A stretch of DNA of 64,000 nucleotides from Acidimicrobiia bacterium (GTDB lineage Bacteria; Acidobacteriota; Terriglobia; Bryobacterales; Bryobacteraceae). The translations under genes were made by a program, and so were the position numbers. Every line of letters begins with the position of its first letter. Within the stretch, counting starts at the first letter, position 1. The notes beneath the pieces are model-generated. The model was given only the letters and a program-made list of their open reading frames with translations. It had not been told where the DNA came from and did no database searches. The stretch covers positions 1 to 64,000 of the forward strand of contig VFZE01000033.1 of the NCBI GenBank assembly GCA_016871315.1, written 5' to 3'. Shown here one piece after another: positions 54,645-63,691 of this stretch.

Positions 54645-55408
54645 AGGTAGTCGTAGAAGCGCCTCTTGAGTCTGGTGAAAATGCTCCAGCCGAGCAGGAA
54701 GACCAGCATGGAGCTGATGGCCAGCTTGAACAGCAGAGTGGTGGGCGGGGCGACGCCATCCAGCAGGATGTAGCGCATCGCAAAGACCATGGCGGCGATG
54801 GGGTTGATTTCGTAGATATTGACGTATTCGCGGGGAATGATGGCGGGCGAGTAAAAGATGGGAACAAGCCAGAACAGGATGGTGATGCAGGATTCGACGA
54901 CATAGCGCATGTCGCGGACGTAGACGTTCAGAGCGGAGCAGGCCAGGACCATGCCGAGCACGAACAGAACCTCCAAGACCCAGATGACAGGCAGCCAGAT
55001 CCAGTGACGGTTAATGCTATAGCCGGCGACGAGCACGAAACTGAACAGGAGCCCGATTTGAATGAGCAGGTGCAGGCAATTGGAGAAGACGCTGGCGACG
55101 GGGATGATTTCGCGCGGCACCGGGATTCGCTTGATGAGATTGGCGTTTTCCAGGAGGCTGCTGGTGCCGGTAGACCAGGCAAGCGAGAAAAAGTTAAAGG
55201 GGATCAGGCCACAAAGGACGAAAACAGGAAAATTCTTGATTTCGGTGGGGAAAATCTGTGTAAAGACGAAGGTCAGCACACCCATCATGATCAGAGGATT
55301 GAGCAGGCTCCAGAACACGCCGAGGGACATGTTGCGGTAGCGGACCTTGAAATCCTTGAGCACCAAGCTTCGCATGGCGAAGCCGTACTCGCCGTTCCAA
55401 TGACTCAT
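54641..55408 (-). CDS. ABC-2 type polysaccharide export permease (Wzm-like)
   Basis: 255 residues from the ATG at 55408 ([20 protein letters not shown]). The open frame continues upstream to 55897, but that part lies opposite trmFO and is not protein-like. The permease pattern is clear: [58 protein letters not shown], and six membrane helices ending RRFYDYL. Partner of the following ATPase. Confidence 0.92.
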   Translation of the reverse strand: MSHWNGEYGFAMRSLVLKDFKVRYRNMSLGVFWSLLNPLIMMGVLTFVFTQIFPTEIKNFPVFVLCGLIPFNFFSLAWSTGTSSLLENANLIKRIPVPREIIPVASVFSNCLHLLIQIGLLFSFVLVAGYSINRHWIWLPVIWVLEVLFVLGMVLACSALNVYVRDMRYVVESCITILFWLVPIFYSPAIIPREYVNIYEINPIAAMVFAMRYILLDGVAPPTTLLFKLAISSMLVFLLGWSIFTRLKRRFYDYL

Positions 55409-55446
55409 AGGGGGAGAAAGCGAACCCCCAAGAATAGCATGGAGCG

Positions 55447-56799
55447 GTGGATAATGAAGGTGAATTGGCGGAGCAGATCCACATCTTGGGCGGAGGACTG
55501 GCCGGCACGGAAGCGGCGTGGCAAGTCTCACGGGCAGGCTTGCGGGCGGTGTTGTATGAGATGAGGCCTGTGCGGCAGACGCCGGCACACCAAACGGACC
55601 GGCTGGCGGAACTGGTGTGCAGCAATTCGCTGAAAAGCGAATCGGAGTATACGGCGCCGTGGCTACTGAAGCAGGAGCTGAGAAGGCTGGATTCGCTGCT
55701 GCTGAAAGCGGCGGAGAAGGCACGTGTGCCGGGAGGGCATGCGCTGACGGTCGACAGGGAGGTTTTCTCGGCGGAAGTGACGCGCGCGGTGGAGCAGTTG
55801 GAGGGGATGGAGGTGCGGCGGGAAGAAGTAGAGGCGATTCCGGAAGATGGAATCGTGATTGTGGCGACGGGGCCGCTGACATCCGGCGCGCTGGCAAGCG
55901 ACATTGCGAGGCGGACGGGGTCCGAGCGGCTATATTTCTACGACAGCATCAGCCCGATTGTGGAAGCGGAATCGGTGGACATGAGCATCGCGTTCCGCGC
56001 GTCGCGCTACGGGAAATCGCTGGACGGGAGCGATGATTACGTGAACTGTCCGTTGGATAGAGAGCAGTACGAGCGGTTCCTGGACGCGTTGCTGGAGGCG
56101 CAAAGCCACACACCACACATTGCCGACGATATTCCGTATTTTGAGGCGTGCCTGCCGATTGAGGAGCTGGCGCGGCGCGGGCGCGATACGTTGCGTTTCG
56201 GGCCGATGAAGCCGATGGGGCTGACCGATCCGCGCACCGGGCGGCGGCCTTACGCGGTGGTGCAGTTGAGGCAGGAGAATCTGCGTTCTTCCAGCTACAA
56301 CCTGGTGGGATTTCAAAATTACCTGAAGTATGGCGAGCAGGCGCGGGTGCTGCGGATGATTCCCGGGCTGGAGCAGGCGGAGTTCGTGCGGTACGGGCAG
56401 ATCCACCGCAACACGTACATCAATGCACCGGCGCTGCTGGATGCGACGTTGCGGCTGAGGGCCGAGCCGCGCATTCTGTTCGCTGGACAGATTGCCGGGA
56501 TTGAGGGATACGTGGAGTCGATCGCCACGGGGCTGCTGGCGGGCTGTCACGCGGCGGCTATGGCGTGCGGGGAGGAGCCGAAGACGCCGCCGGGAGAGAC
56601 GGCGCTGGGTTCGCTGTGCGCCTACATATCAGGCGCGGATCCGAGGGATTACCAGCCGGCCAATATCACGTTCGATCTTCTGCCGGCGCTCGATGAAGCC
56701 ACGCAAACGCGGCTCCGGCGCGACAAGCCGGCGCGGCGGGCCGAAGTTTGCCGACGTGCGATGGAGAAGCTGGACGAGTACCTGGGTGCGCATGTCTGA
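55447..56799 (+). CDS. trmFO: tRNA (uracil-54-C5) methyltransferase TrmFO, folate/FAD-dependent
   Basis: A 450-residue TrmFO, which forms ribothymidine-54 in tRNA using methylene-tetrahydrofolate and FAD. The FAD motif [20 protein letters not shown] is near the N-terminus, with CSNSLKSES and the C-terminal [20 protein letters not shown] also diagnostic. The start is a GTG at 55447; a TTG at 55465 is an alternative. trmFO followed by xerC is a known gene order in several phyla. Confidence 0.95.
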   Translation: MDNEGELAEQIHILGGGLAGTEAAWQVSRAGLRAVLYEMRPVRQTPAHQTDRLAELVCSNSLKSESEYTAPWLLKQELRRLDSLLLKAAEKARVPGGHALTVDREVFSAEVTRAVEQLEGMEVRREEVEAIPEDGIVIVATGPLTSGALASDIARRTGSERLYFYDSISPIVEAESVDMSIAFRASRYGKSLDGSDDYVNCPLDREQYERFLDALLEAQSHTPHIADDIPYFEACLPIEELARRGRDTLRFGPMKPMGLTDPRTGRRPYAVVQLRQENLRSSSYNLVGFQNYLKYGEQARVLRMIPGLEQAEFVRYGQIHRNTYINAPALLDATLRLRAEPRILFAGQIAGIEGYVESIATGLLAGCHAAAMACGEEPKTPPGETALGSLCAYISGADPRDYQPANITFDLLPALDEATQTRLRRDKPARRAEVCRRAMEKLDEYLGAHV

Positions 56800-57688
56800 G
56801 CTGGCACAACTGGCGGAACGGTATCTGGAAGAACGGCGGCGGGAGAACGTTTCGGCACACACGCTGCGCAACTACCGGTCCGACCTCCAGCAGTTCGCCG
56901 AATACTTCTCGCCGCCGGGCGGCGAGCCGCCGGAGGTTGGCAACATCGATGCGGTGGCGATGCGGGAGTGGCTGGGGTCGCTGTATGAGAAGCGGCTGGA
57001 GGCAACTTCGATCAGGCGCAAGCTGGCGGCGGTGCGGAGCTTCTTCCGATACCTGGTGCGGGAGGGGATCCTCGCGGTGAACACGGCGGAGCTTCTGCAT
57101 ACGCCGAAGGCTCCAAAAAAACTGCCGGAAGTGCAGACGGCCGAGCAGACCAATCAGCTTGTGGATGCGGTGGCGCAAAACAAACTGGAACGGCCACAGG
57201 CCAAGCGGGACCTGGTGATCTTCGAGTTCCTTTACGGTTGCGGGCTGCGGGCGGGGGAACTGGTGGGGATGAACCTGGACGATATCGAGTTCGGGGAGCG
57301 CTGGCTGCGTGTCCGCGGCAAGGGGAAGAAGGAACGCCAGGTGCCGTACGGCGAAAAGGCGGCGGCGGCGCTGGACGCGTATCTGGAGGAGCGCAAAGCG
57401 GCGCCGAACGAGAAGGCGCTGTTGGTGAATCACCGGGGAAAGCGGCTGAGCGACCGCAGCGTGCGCAGCATCGTGAAGTTCTATGCGACCTATTTGACGG
57501 GCGACCCGTCCTTGCATCCGCACGCGCTGCGGCACGCCTTTGCGACGCATTTGCTGAGCGATGGCGCCGATTTGCGGAGCATTCAGGAGTTGCTGGGGCA
57601 CGCGCGGCTGTCGACGACGCAGCGTTACACCCAGGTTTCACTGGAAGACCTGCTGCATGCCTACGACAAGGCGCACCCGCGGGCTTGA
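56792..57688 (+). CDS. xerC: Tyrosine recombinase XerC/XerD
   Basis: 298 residues from the ATG at 56792, overlapping trmFO by 8 bases. It has an N-terminal SAM-like DNA-binding domain (HTLRNYRSDLQQFAEYF) and a catalytic domain with GCGLRAGELVG (first Arg), HALRHAFATHLL (His and second Arg), LLGHARLSTTQRYTQVS (His and nucleophilic Tyr). A housekeeping dimer-resolution recombinase is more likely than a phage integrase, given its length and its neighbour trmFO. Confidence 0.93.
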   Translation: MSELAQLAERYLEERRRENVSAHTLRNYRSDLQQFAEYFSPPGGEPPEVGNIDAVAMREWLGSLYEKRLEATSIRRKLAAVRSFFRYLVREGILAVNTAELLHTPKAPKKLPEVQTAEQTNQLVDAVAQNKLERPQAKRDLVIFEFLYGCGLRAGELVGMNLDDIEFGERWLRVRGKGKKERQVPYGEKAAAALDAYLEERKAAPNEKALLVNHRGKRLSDRSVRSIVKFYATYLTGDPSLHPHALRHAFATHLLSDGADLRSIQELLGHARLSTTQRYTQVSLEDLLHAYDKAHPRA

Positions 57689-57804
57689 GACTTTGTTTTG
57701 AGGCCAGTAGGGGCGGAAAGGGCGGGTGTATACTGGATTAAGCGGTGTCCCAGTGCACGCCGGGTTCCAGCCTGATTGGAAAAGAGGGTGGTCCTAGGTC
57801 TCCC

Positions 57805-59082
57805 ATGAGAAAAGCTCTGCGAATCATTGCGATTTGCGCGTTTAACATTGCGCTGGTCGCGTTGTTCTTCGGGGCGCTGGAGTGGGTGGTCAGGCGGGTG
57901 CAAATCAAGCGGATTGGCACCGATAAACCGTTACCCAGCTCGCGCATGGACCGCTGGACCGGCTGGCAGAATACGCCCAACTACGGCCGCGTGGACATCC
58001 GCCACAACGGCCAGGGTTTCCGAAGAGACTCTGAGGTTAGCAGGGAAAAGCCGCCCAACACAGTGCGGATCTTCTTTCTGGGAGGCTCCGCCGCGTATGG
58101 GTGTGAAGGATTGTTTCCGGAACTGGACCCGGAGTGGAAGCGGATCGACAACACGGAACTGATCGACAACTACCTGGAAAAGCTGCTGGCAAGCCGGCAC
58201 CCGGAGCGGAAATGGGAGGTGATCAATGCGGCCACAAATGAATTCCGGCTGCACCAGCACCTGATGCTGATCCACTCGAAGCTGGCTGCTTACTCCCCCG
58301 ACGCGATCATCTTGATGGACGGGCACAACGATATGTCGGGGATGATGACGCCGCAGGCGGACTACCAGGCGTTTGAAGGCACGCCGCACGAAGCCGAGTT
58401 CCGGGAGCTTGTCTCGCCAAAGTCGCTGCGCTCGCTGCTGTACATCAACGCGACGTGGCTGCGGCATAACAGCATGCTGTTTGCCGGCATCATGCGGAGG
58501 GCCCAGCACCGGGTCTTTGGGGAGCATGAGGAGGATATATTTAAAGGAGATCCTGGCAATAGCAAGGAGCGAGTAACTTTGAGCGATCTGTCGCCGCCCC
58601 GGCAGGAGCAGGCCAAACGCGCCTTAGGCAGAGTGGGGCAGTACACAACGATGGCGGAGCGGGTTCACCATGCGCTGCGGTTTGAGGGGATTGAAACGAT
58701 TCACACGCTGCAGCCGGAGCTGATGTTTAGCCGGAAACCGCTGACCAGGGTGGAAGTAGCGCTACTTGACCACACGCGGGCCACAAATGGCCGATATGTC
58801 GATTACCTGTACGAGAATATGCGTCCGGAGATTTCCCGCCGAATGACGGCGTCAGCTCAAGCTAACGCCTACACTTTCGTGGACTTGCAGGATGCGCTGG
58901 ATACGACGGCGAAGAAGGCCTTTACGGATTATTGCCACCTGAGCTCCCATGGCAATGAACTGCTTGCGGGGCGCATCTATGAGGCGATGCGAGGGAAGTT
59001 GATTCCGCAGCTTGTAGCCAAAGCAGGGGCAGGGGAACAGAGCAGGGAGGCGGCCACAGGGGCATCCATCGCCAGCCGCTGA
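57805..59082 (+). CDS. Membrane-anchored SGNH/GDSL-type hydrolase
   Basis: About 425 residues from the ATG at 57805. One N-terminal membrane anchor is seen (IIAICAFNIALVALFFGALE). SGNH blocks: IFFLGGSAAYG with the likely nucleophile Ser, LMDGHNDMSG (Gly/Asn block), and FTDYCHLSSHGNELLAGRIY with the Asp-x-x-His pair. It may remove or transfer acyl groups on a polysaccharide. It starts a four-gene module with SxtJ, DUF5989 and carbamoyltransferase genes. Confidence 0.82.
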   Translation: MRKALRIIAICAFNIALVALFFGALEWVVRRVQIKRIGTDKPLPSSRMDRWTGWQNTPNYGRVDIRHNGQGFRRDSEVSREKPPNTVRIFFLGGSAAYGCEGLFPELDPEWKRIDNTELIDNYLEKLLASRHPERKWEVINAATNEFRLHQHLMLIHSKLAAYSPDAIILMDGHNDMSGMMTPQADYQAFEGTPHEAEFRELVSPKSLRSLLYINATWLRHNSMLFAGIMRRAQHRVFGEHEEDIFKGDPGNSKERVTLSDLSPPRQEQAKRALGRVGQYTTMAERVHHALRFEGIETIHTLQPELMFSRKPLTRVEVALLDHTRATNGRYVDYLYENMRPEISRRMTASAQANAYTFVDLQDALDTTAKKAFTDYCHLSSHGNELLAGRIYEAMRGKLIPQLVAKAGAGEQSREAATGASIASR

Positions 59083-59090
59083 AAGAGTGC

Positions 59091-59516
59091 ATGCAAGGAA
59101 CGACACACGAGAGTTATGTTCATAAAGAGGAGGTTCAAAGCTCCTCAGAGCGGTCATTCGGCTTTGTCTTCACCGTTGTGATGACGGTGATCGGGCTGTG
59201 GCCGCTGCGCTACGGCGGGGAGCTGCGCTGGTGGTCCATGGCCGCGGCGGGAGCCTTTCTGCTGGCCGCTTTGGTGTACCCGGCGGTATTGCGGCCGCTG
59301 AACAAGCTATGGTTCCGCTTCGGACTGTTGCTGAGCCGGATCACCAATCCGATCGTTCTGGCGGTGATGTTCTATTTGCTTTTTACTCCGATGGGCTGGC
59401 TGTGCCGTGTGCTCGGGAAGAACCTGCTGGGGCTGCGCGCCGATAAGGAACAACAGAGCTACTGGATCACGAGGGAGCCGGGCCCGGCGCCGGAAACGAT
59501 GCGGAACCAATTTTGA
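59091..59516 (+). CDS. SxtJ-like small membrane protein
   Basis: A 141-residue protein with three to four membrane segments (FGFVFTVVMTVIGLWPLRYG, WWSMAAAGAFLLAALVYPAV, NPIVLAVMFYLLFTPMGWLC). SxtJ-family proteins are so named from the saxitoxin cluster and usually sit next to a DUF5989 gene and a carbamoyltransferase, as here. The role is unknown. It begins 8 bases after the SGNH gene. Confidence 0.75.
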   Translation: MQGTTHESYVHKEEVQSSSERSFGFVFTVVMTVIGLWPLRYGGELRWWSMAAAGAFLLAALVYPAVLRPLNKLWFRFGLLLSRITNPIVLAVMFYLLFTPMGWLCRVLGKNLLGLRADKEQQSYWITREPGPAPETMRNQF

Positions 59517-59535
59517 AGCTCGGAGGAGAGTTCTT

Positions 59536-59685
59536 ATGTCATTCCTGATGGAGATATGGGCGTTTTTGCGGGTGCGCAAGAAGTTCTGGCTGCTGCCGCT
59601 GCTACTGGTGATGGCGGTGTTCGGCCTGTTGCTGGTGCTGGCACAAGGATCGGCGATCGCACCCTTCATCTACACGCTGTTCTAG
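59536..59685 (+). CDS. DUF5989-like single-span mini-protein
   Basis: A 49-residue protein starting MSFLMEIWAFLRVRKKFWLL, with GGAGGAGAG upstream of the ATG at 59536. The rest is one hydrophobic span (PLLLVMAVFGLLLVLA) and ends SAIAPFIYTLF. The family is almost always beside SxtJ and carbamoyltransferase genes. It is followed by the latter after 9 bases. Confidence 0.8.
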   Translation: MSFLMEIWAFLRVRKKFWLLPLLLVMAVFGLLLVLAQGSAIAPFIYTLF

Positions 59686-59694
59686 GGACCACGG

Positions 59695-61530
59695 ATGAGA
59701 ATACTCGGAGTTTCGGCTTTTTACCACGACAGCGCCGCGGCTCTAGTGGAAGACGGCGAGATCATCGCCGCCGCGCAGGAGGAGCGGTTCACACGGAAAA
59801 AGCACGACTCGCGGTTTCCGACAAGCGGGATCTCCAGCTGCCTGGAGCAGGCAGGAGTGAAGCTGGACCAGGTGGATTACGTAGTCTTCTACGACAAGCC
59901 TTTTCTAAAGTTTGAGCGGTTGCTGGAGACGTACCTGGCGTTTGCGCCGCGCGGCTTCCAGTCGTTCCGCATGGCGGTGCCGTTGTGGATACGGGAGAAG
60001 CTGTTTCAAAAGGACCTGCTGGCGAAACACCTGAAGAAGTTCAGTCCCGATTTCGACTGGCAGAAGCGGCTTCTATTCACCGAGCACCATTTGAGCCACG
60101 CAGCCAGCGCGTTCTTCCCTTCGCCGTTTCAGGAAGCGGCGGTGTTGACGATGGATGGCGTGGGGGAGTGGGCGACGACGTCGTTGTCTGAGGGCCGGGG
60201 CAATCAGCTGCAGATCACCAAGGAGATCCATTTTCCGCACTCGCTTGGGCTGCTGTATTCGGCGTTCACCTATTACACCGGGTTCAAGGTGAATTCGGGG
60301 GAATACAAGCTGATGGGGCTGGCGCCGTATGGCGAACCGAAGTACACGAAGGCGATCCTCGACAACCTGGTGCACCTGAAACCGGATGGGTCGTTCCGGC
60401 TGAACCTGGATTACTTCAATTACTGCACGGGTCTTACGATGACCAACGGCCGCTTTGACGCATTGTTTGGGGCAGCGCCGAGGAAGCCCGAGGAGCTGCT
60501 GACGCAGTTTCACATGGACGTGGCGGCATCGATTCAAGCGGTGCTGGATGAGGCAGTGCTGCGGTTGACGCGTTCGATTGCCGCGGAGACCGGGATGAGG
60601 AATCTCTGCCTGGCCGGCGGCGTGGCGCTGAACTGCGTGGCCAACGGGAAAGTGCTGCGGGAGGGGAAGTTCGAAAGGCTGTGGATACAGCCGGCTGCCG
60701 GAGACGCGGGCGGAGCGCTGGGCGCGGCTCTGGCGGCTTACTACATGCTGGAGAAGAATCCGCGGCAGGCCGATGGTGGTTTCGACGCGATGAAGGGGGC
60801 TTACCTGGGGCCGTCGTTTTCGCAGCAGGATATCGAGGACAGGCTTTCGGCGTGCGGGGCGCGATTCCAGGTGGTGAGTCAGGAGCAGATGATTCGCGAT
60901 TGCGCGTGCGCGCTGGCCGAGGGAGATGCGGTGGGGTGGTTTCAGGGACGGATGGAGTTTGGTCCGCGGGCCCTGGGGGGACGGTCAATCCTTGGGGATG
61001 CGCGGTCGCCGAAGATGCAGTCGATGCTGAATCTGAAGGTCAAGTACCGGGAATCGTTCCGGCCGTTTGCTCCGTCGGTTCTACGCGAGGATGTGAGCGG
61101 CTGGTTCGAGATGGATTGCGAGAGTCCGTATATGCTGCTTGTGGCGGGCGTCGCGCCGGAGCGGCGGCGCGCGATGAGCATGCAGGAGCAGGCGCTGTTC
61201 GGGATCGAAAAACTCAATGTGCCGCGGTCGGAGATCCCGGCCGTGACGCACGTGGATTACTCGGCCAGGATTCAGACGGTGCACCGGGAGACCAATCCGC
61301 GCTATTACGAGCTGATCTCGGAGTTCAAGCGGCTGACGGGCTGCCCGGTGATCGTGAATACCAGCTTCAACGTGCGGGGCGAACCGATTGTGGGCACACC
61401 GGAGGATGCGTTCCGCTGCTTCATGGGGACGGAGCTTGATGTGCTTGCGGTGGGCAATTGTGTGCTGCGGAAGCGGGAGCAGAACATGGAGTTGAAGCAG
61501 GAGTACGCTTCGACGCTGGAGATGGATTGA
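59695..61530 (+). CDS. Carbamoyltransferase (NodU/CmcH family)
   Basis: A 611-residue enzyme that moves a carbamoyl group from carbamoyl phosphate via a carbamoyl-adenylate to an acceptor hydroxyl. The N-terminal Kae1-like domain has MRILGVSAFYHDSAAALVED, EHHLSHAASAFFPSPF (metal His residues) and LTMDGVGEWATTSL. The C-terminal YrdC-like nucleotide domain covers about residues 390-590 (RMEFGPRALGGRSILGDARS, NTSFNVRGEPIVGTPEDAFR). The acceptor is unknown; a cell-surface glycan is likely given the SGNH neighbour. Confidence 0.92.
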   Translation: MRILGVSAFYHDSAAALVEDGEIIAAAQEERFTRKKHDSRFPTSGISSCLEQAGVKLDQVDYVVFYDKPFLKFERLLETYLAFAPRGFQSFRMAVPLWIREKLFQKDLLAKHLKKFSPDFDWQKRLLFTEHHLSHAASAFFPSPFQEAAVLTMDGVGEWATTSLSEGRGNQLQITKEIHFPHSLGLLYSAFTYYTGFKVNSGEYKLMGLAPYGEPKYTKAILDNLVHLKPDGSFRLNLDYFNYCTGLTMTNGRFDALFGAAPRKPEELLTQFHMDVAASIQAVLDEAVLRLTRSIAAETGMRNLCLAGGVALNCVANGKVLREGKFERLWIQPAAGDAGGALGAALAAYYMLEKNPRQADGGFDAMKGAYLGPSFSQQDIEDRLSACGARFQVVSQEQMIRDCACALAEGDAVGWFQGRMEFGPRALGGRSILGDARSPKMQSMLNLKVKYRESFRPFAPSVLREDVSGWFEMDCESPYMLLVAGVAPERRRAMSMQEQALFGIEKLNVPRSEIPAVTHVDYSARIQTVHRETNPRYYELISEFKRLTGCPVIVNTSFNVRGEPIVGTPEDAFRCFMGTELDVLAVGNCVLRKREQNMELKQEYASTLEMD

Positions 61531-61656
61531 GGCTGCCGGATTCTCAGCCGGTCGTTACAGCGTATATCAGATTGGATCAGCCAAACAGGGTGATTCTGTC
61601 ATTTCGCTACAATGAAAACCACCCCGTTTTCACGGGCTTCAAGAAGGAGGCAATCG

Positions 61657-61710
61657 ATGAATCCACAACAGGCGAAGACCGTCGCCGATTTTCTTATCGC
61701 CTCGGCGTAG
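61657..61710 (+). pseudogene. DinB-family N-terminal scar, 17 codons
   Basis: AAGGAGG with good spacing precedes an ATG that opens MNPQQAKTVADFLIASA and then stops. This text is the usual beginning of DinB-like proteins of acidobacteria, which normally continue for about 150 residues. After the stop the sequence (LVIAQPGADIRCC in frame) is unrelated. It therefore looks like a gene almost completely deleted while its translation start survived. Confidence 0.55.
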
Positions 61711-61754
61711 CTGGTGATTGCGCAGCCCGGCGCGGATATTCGATGCTGTAGGAG

Positions 61755-63002
61755 ATGAAAATCGAGCGTGTGCAATCGTTCCTGCTCTCCTACCCGATGC
61801 CGGAGGTGGTGAAGCTCGACTACTACGGCGGGCTGCGCACCATCGTGAAGCGGGACGCGCTGCTGATCCGGGTCCAGGCCGATAACGGGCTGATCGGCTA
61901 TGCGCCGGGTCAAGGCAGCGAGGGTTTTCACGAGCGAATCGAGAAGACCGTCGCGCCCTTTCTGCAAGGCCGGACGCTGAGCGATCCTGACGCGCTGCGG
62001 GCGCAGTTCGTGCAGGGTGCGGGCAAGGACCAGGAGACGATGAAGGCCTACTGCGCGGTGGAGGTGGCGCTGTACGACCTTGTCGGCAAGCAGTTGGGAG
62101 TTCCTGTTTCGGAGCTGGTAGGGGGACGCGTCAGAAATCGGATACAGCTATACGGTAGCGCAGGGATGTATCAGCCGCCGGAAGGTTATGCGGCGGAGGC
62201 GGTGGGGATGATGGAGCAGGGGTTCCGGGCTTACAAGATGAGGCCGGCGCTGGGTCCGGACGAGGATCTGCGCACGGTGGAGCTGATGCGGCAGGCTGTG
62301 GGCCACGGCTTTGACCTGATGGTGGACGCGCACAGCTGGTGGCGCATGGGCGACCGCAGCTATAGTTACGAGATGGTGGAGCAGCTGGCGCGCGAGATGG
62401 GCAGCCACGACATTGCGTGGCTGGAGGAGCCGCTGCCGCCGGCCGATCATGCCGCCTACAAGAAGCTGTGCGACACGGGCTACGTGGCGGTGGCCAGCGG
62501 CGAGCATGAACCAAACGAAGAGGGTTTCCGCGACCTGATTCTCGACCGCTGCGTGGATTATGTGCAGATGGATGTGGTGTGCCAGGGCGGCTATCTGACC
62601 TGCCGGCGGATCCTGAGCGAAGTGGCGCGGCAGGGGCAGCGGTTCGCGTTCCACTGCTGGGGAACGGATCTGGAGGTGATGGCGGCGGCGCAGCTGGGGA
62701 TCTGCTGGCCGGAGACGGTGGTGGAGTGGCTGGAGTACGCGGTCTACACGACGCCGAAGCTGAAGACGATGTACCCGTTCCCACTGGCGCTGGAGATTCT
62801 GAAGCAACCGCTCGAAATTGAGCATGGCGAGCTGTTTGTCTCGGAGAAGCCGGGGCTGGGCGTGGAAGTGGATGAGTCGGTTGTGGAGAAATACCCGTGG
62901 ATACCGGGGCCATGGTCCTTCTTCCGCTTGGATTCACCGAAGCAGACCTTCGCGGTGACCTCCGATCACAGCGTTCCATGGGCGGGAGAGATGCCGGCGT
63001 GA
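61755..63002 (+). CDS. Mandelate racemase/muconate-lactonizing enzyme family protein
   Basis: A 415-residue enolase-superfamily enzyme. The capping domain (residues 1-125) includes GLIGYAPGQGSEGFHERIEK. The barrel has metal ligands Asp in LMVDAHSWW, Glu in AWLEEPLPP, and Glu in ASGEHEPNEEG. A general base His is in FAFHCWGTDLEVMAAAQL. Sugar-acid dehydration or racemisation is typical; the substrate is not known. The next gene overlaps its stop. Confidence 0.88.
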   Translation: MKIERVQSFLLSYPMPEVVKLDYYGGLRTIVKRDALLIRVQADNGLIGYAPGQGSEGFHERIEKTVAPFLQGRTLSDPDALRAQFVQGAGKDQETMKAYCAVEVALYDLVGKQLGVPVSELVGGRVRNRIQLYGSAGMYQPPEGYAAEAVGMMEQGFRAYKMRPALGPDEDLRTVELMRQAVGHGFDLMVDAHSWWRMGDRSYSYEMVEQLAREMGSHDIAWLEEPLPPADHAAYKKLCDTGYVAVASGEHEPNEEGFRDLILDRCVDYVQMDVVCQGGYLTCRRILSEVARQGQRFAFHCWGTDLEVMAAAQLGICWPETVVEWLEYAVYTTPKLKTMYPFPLALEILKQPLEIEHGELFVSEKPGLGVEVDESVVEKYPWIPGPWSFFRLDSPKQTFAVTSDHSVPWAGEMPA

Positions 63003-63691
63003 TAGAGTGGGCCGCGGCGGGAGCGATAGGCGGCGCGGCGTGGGCCGTGCGCGGGCGATCCTCGGCCGTGTTCGGGCCATCGGTGTGGCGGGGTGACAGG
63101 GCGAGGCGCGCCATCGCGCTGACGTTTGACGACGGGCCCAGCGAATCCACGGCGGAGATTCTGCGGGTGCTGGAATCTTATGGCGCCAAGGCGACCTTTT
63201 TCCAGTGCGGGGCGCATGCCGAGCGGCTGCCGGAGGAGGCGCGGGCGGTTTCCGCCGCCGGACACGAGATTGGGAATCATACGTACACGCATGCGCGGCT
63301 GTGGCTGCGGAGCGCCGCGTATGTGCGGGCGGAAGTGGAACGCGGACAGGTGGCGCTGGAGAGAGTGCACGGGAGGGCTCCGCGGCTGTTTCGGGCACCG
63401 TACGGTGTGCGCTGGTTCGGACTGCGGGAGGTGCAGCGAAGGCTGGGGCTGACCGGGGTGATGTGGACGGCGCTTGGCCGGGACTGGAAGCTGCCGGGCG
63501 AGTCGGTTGCCGGCAGATTGCTGGGCAGCTGCCGGAATGGCGCGATCTTTTGCCTGCATGACGGGCGCATGATGGAGGCGCGCCCGGATGTGCGCAATAC
63601 GGTGGAAGCGGTGAAGCGGCTGGTTCCGAAGCTGGTTGAGGAGGGCTGGAAACTGGAGACGGTGAGCCAGCTTCTGCGTGCGTCGACTTAG
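62999..63691 (+). CDS. Polysaccharide deacetylase (NodB/CE4 type)
   Basis: 230 residues from a GTG at 62999 that overlaps the previous stop. CE4 motifs are intact: ALTFDDGPSES (catalytic and metal Asp), HEIGNHTYTHARL (metal His pair), LFRAPYGVRW, and IFCLHDGRMMEARPD. It removes N- or O-acetyl groups from a polysaccharide such as peptidoglycan or chitin-like chains. No long export signal precedes the domain; a short hydrophobic stretch at the start may be an anchor. Confidence 0.88.
   Translation: MIEWAAAGAIGGAAWAVRGRSSAVFGPSVWRGDRARRAIALTFDDGPSESTAEILRVLESYGAKATFFQCGAHAERLPEEARAVSAAGHEIGNHTYTHARLWLRSAAYVRAEVERGQVALERVHGRAPRLFRAPYGVRWFGLREVQRRLGLTGVMWTALGRDWKLPGESVAGRLLGSCRNGAIFCLHDGRMMEARPDVRNTVEAVKRLVPKLVEEGWKLETVSQLLRAST

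Noticed and set aside
53448-54650. 400-codon + strand frame opposite the Wzt-like ATPase
   Set aside because: Antisense shadow; Walker and signature motifs fix the minus strand.
56792-57688. Phage integrase next to a mobile island
   Set aside because: Length, catalytic pattern and overlap with trmFO fit the housekeeping XerC/D; no adjacent tRNA or att site.
57735-57790. tRNA-like GGTTCCAGCC segment
   Set aside because: It resembles a T-arm only; no acceptor stem, anticodon arm or CCA-type pairing can be formed.
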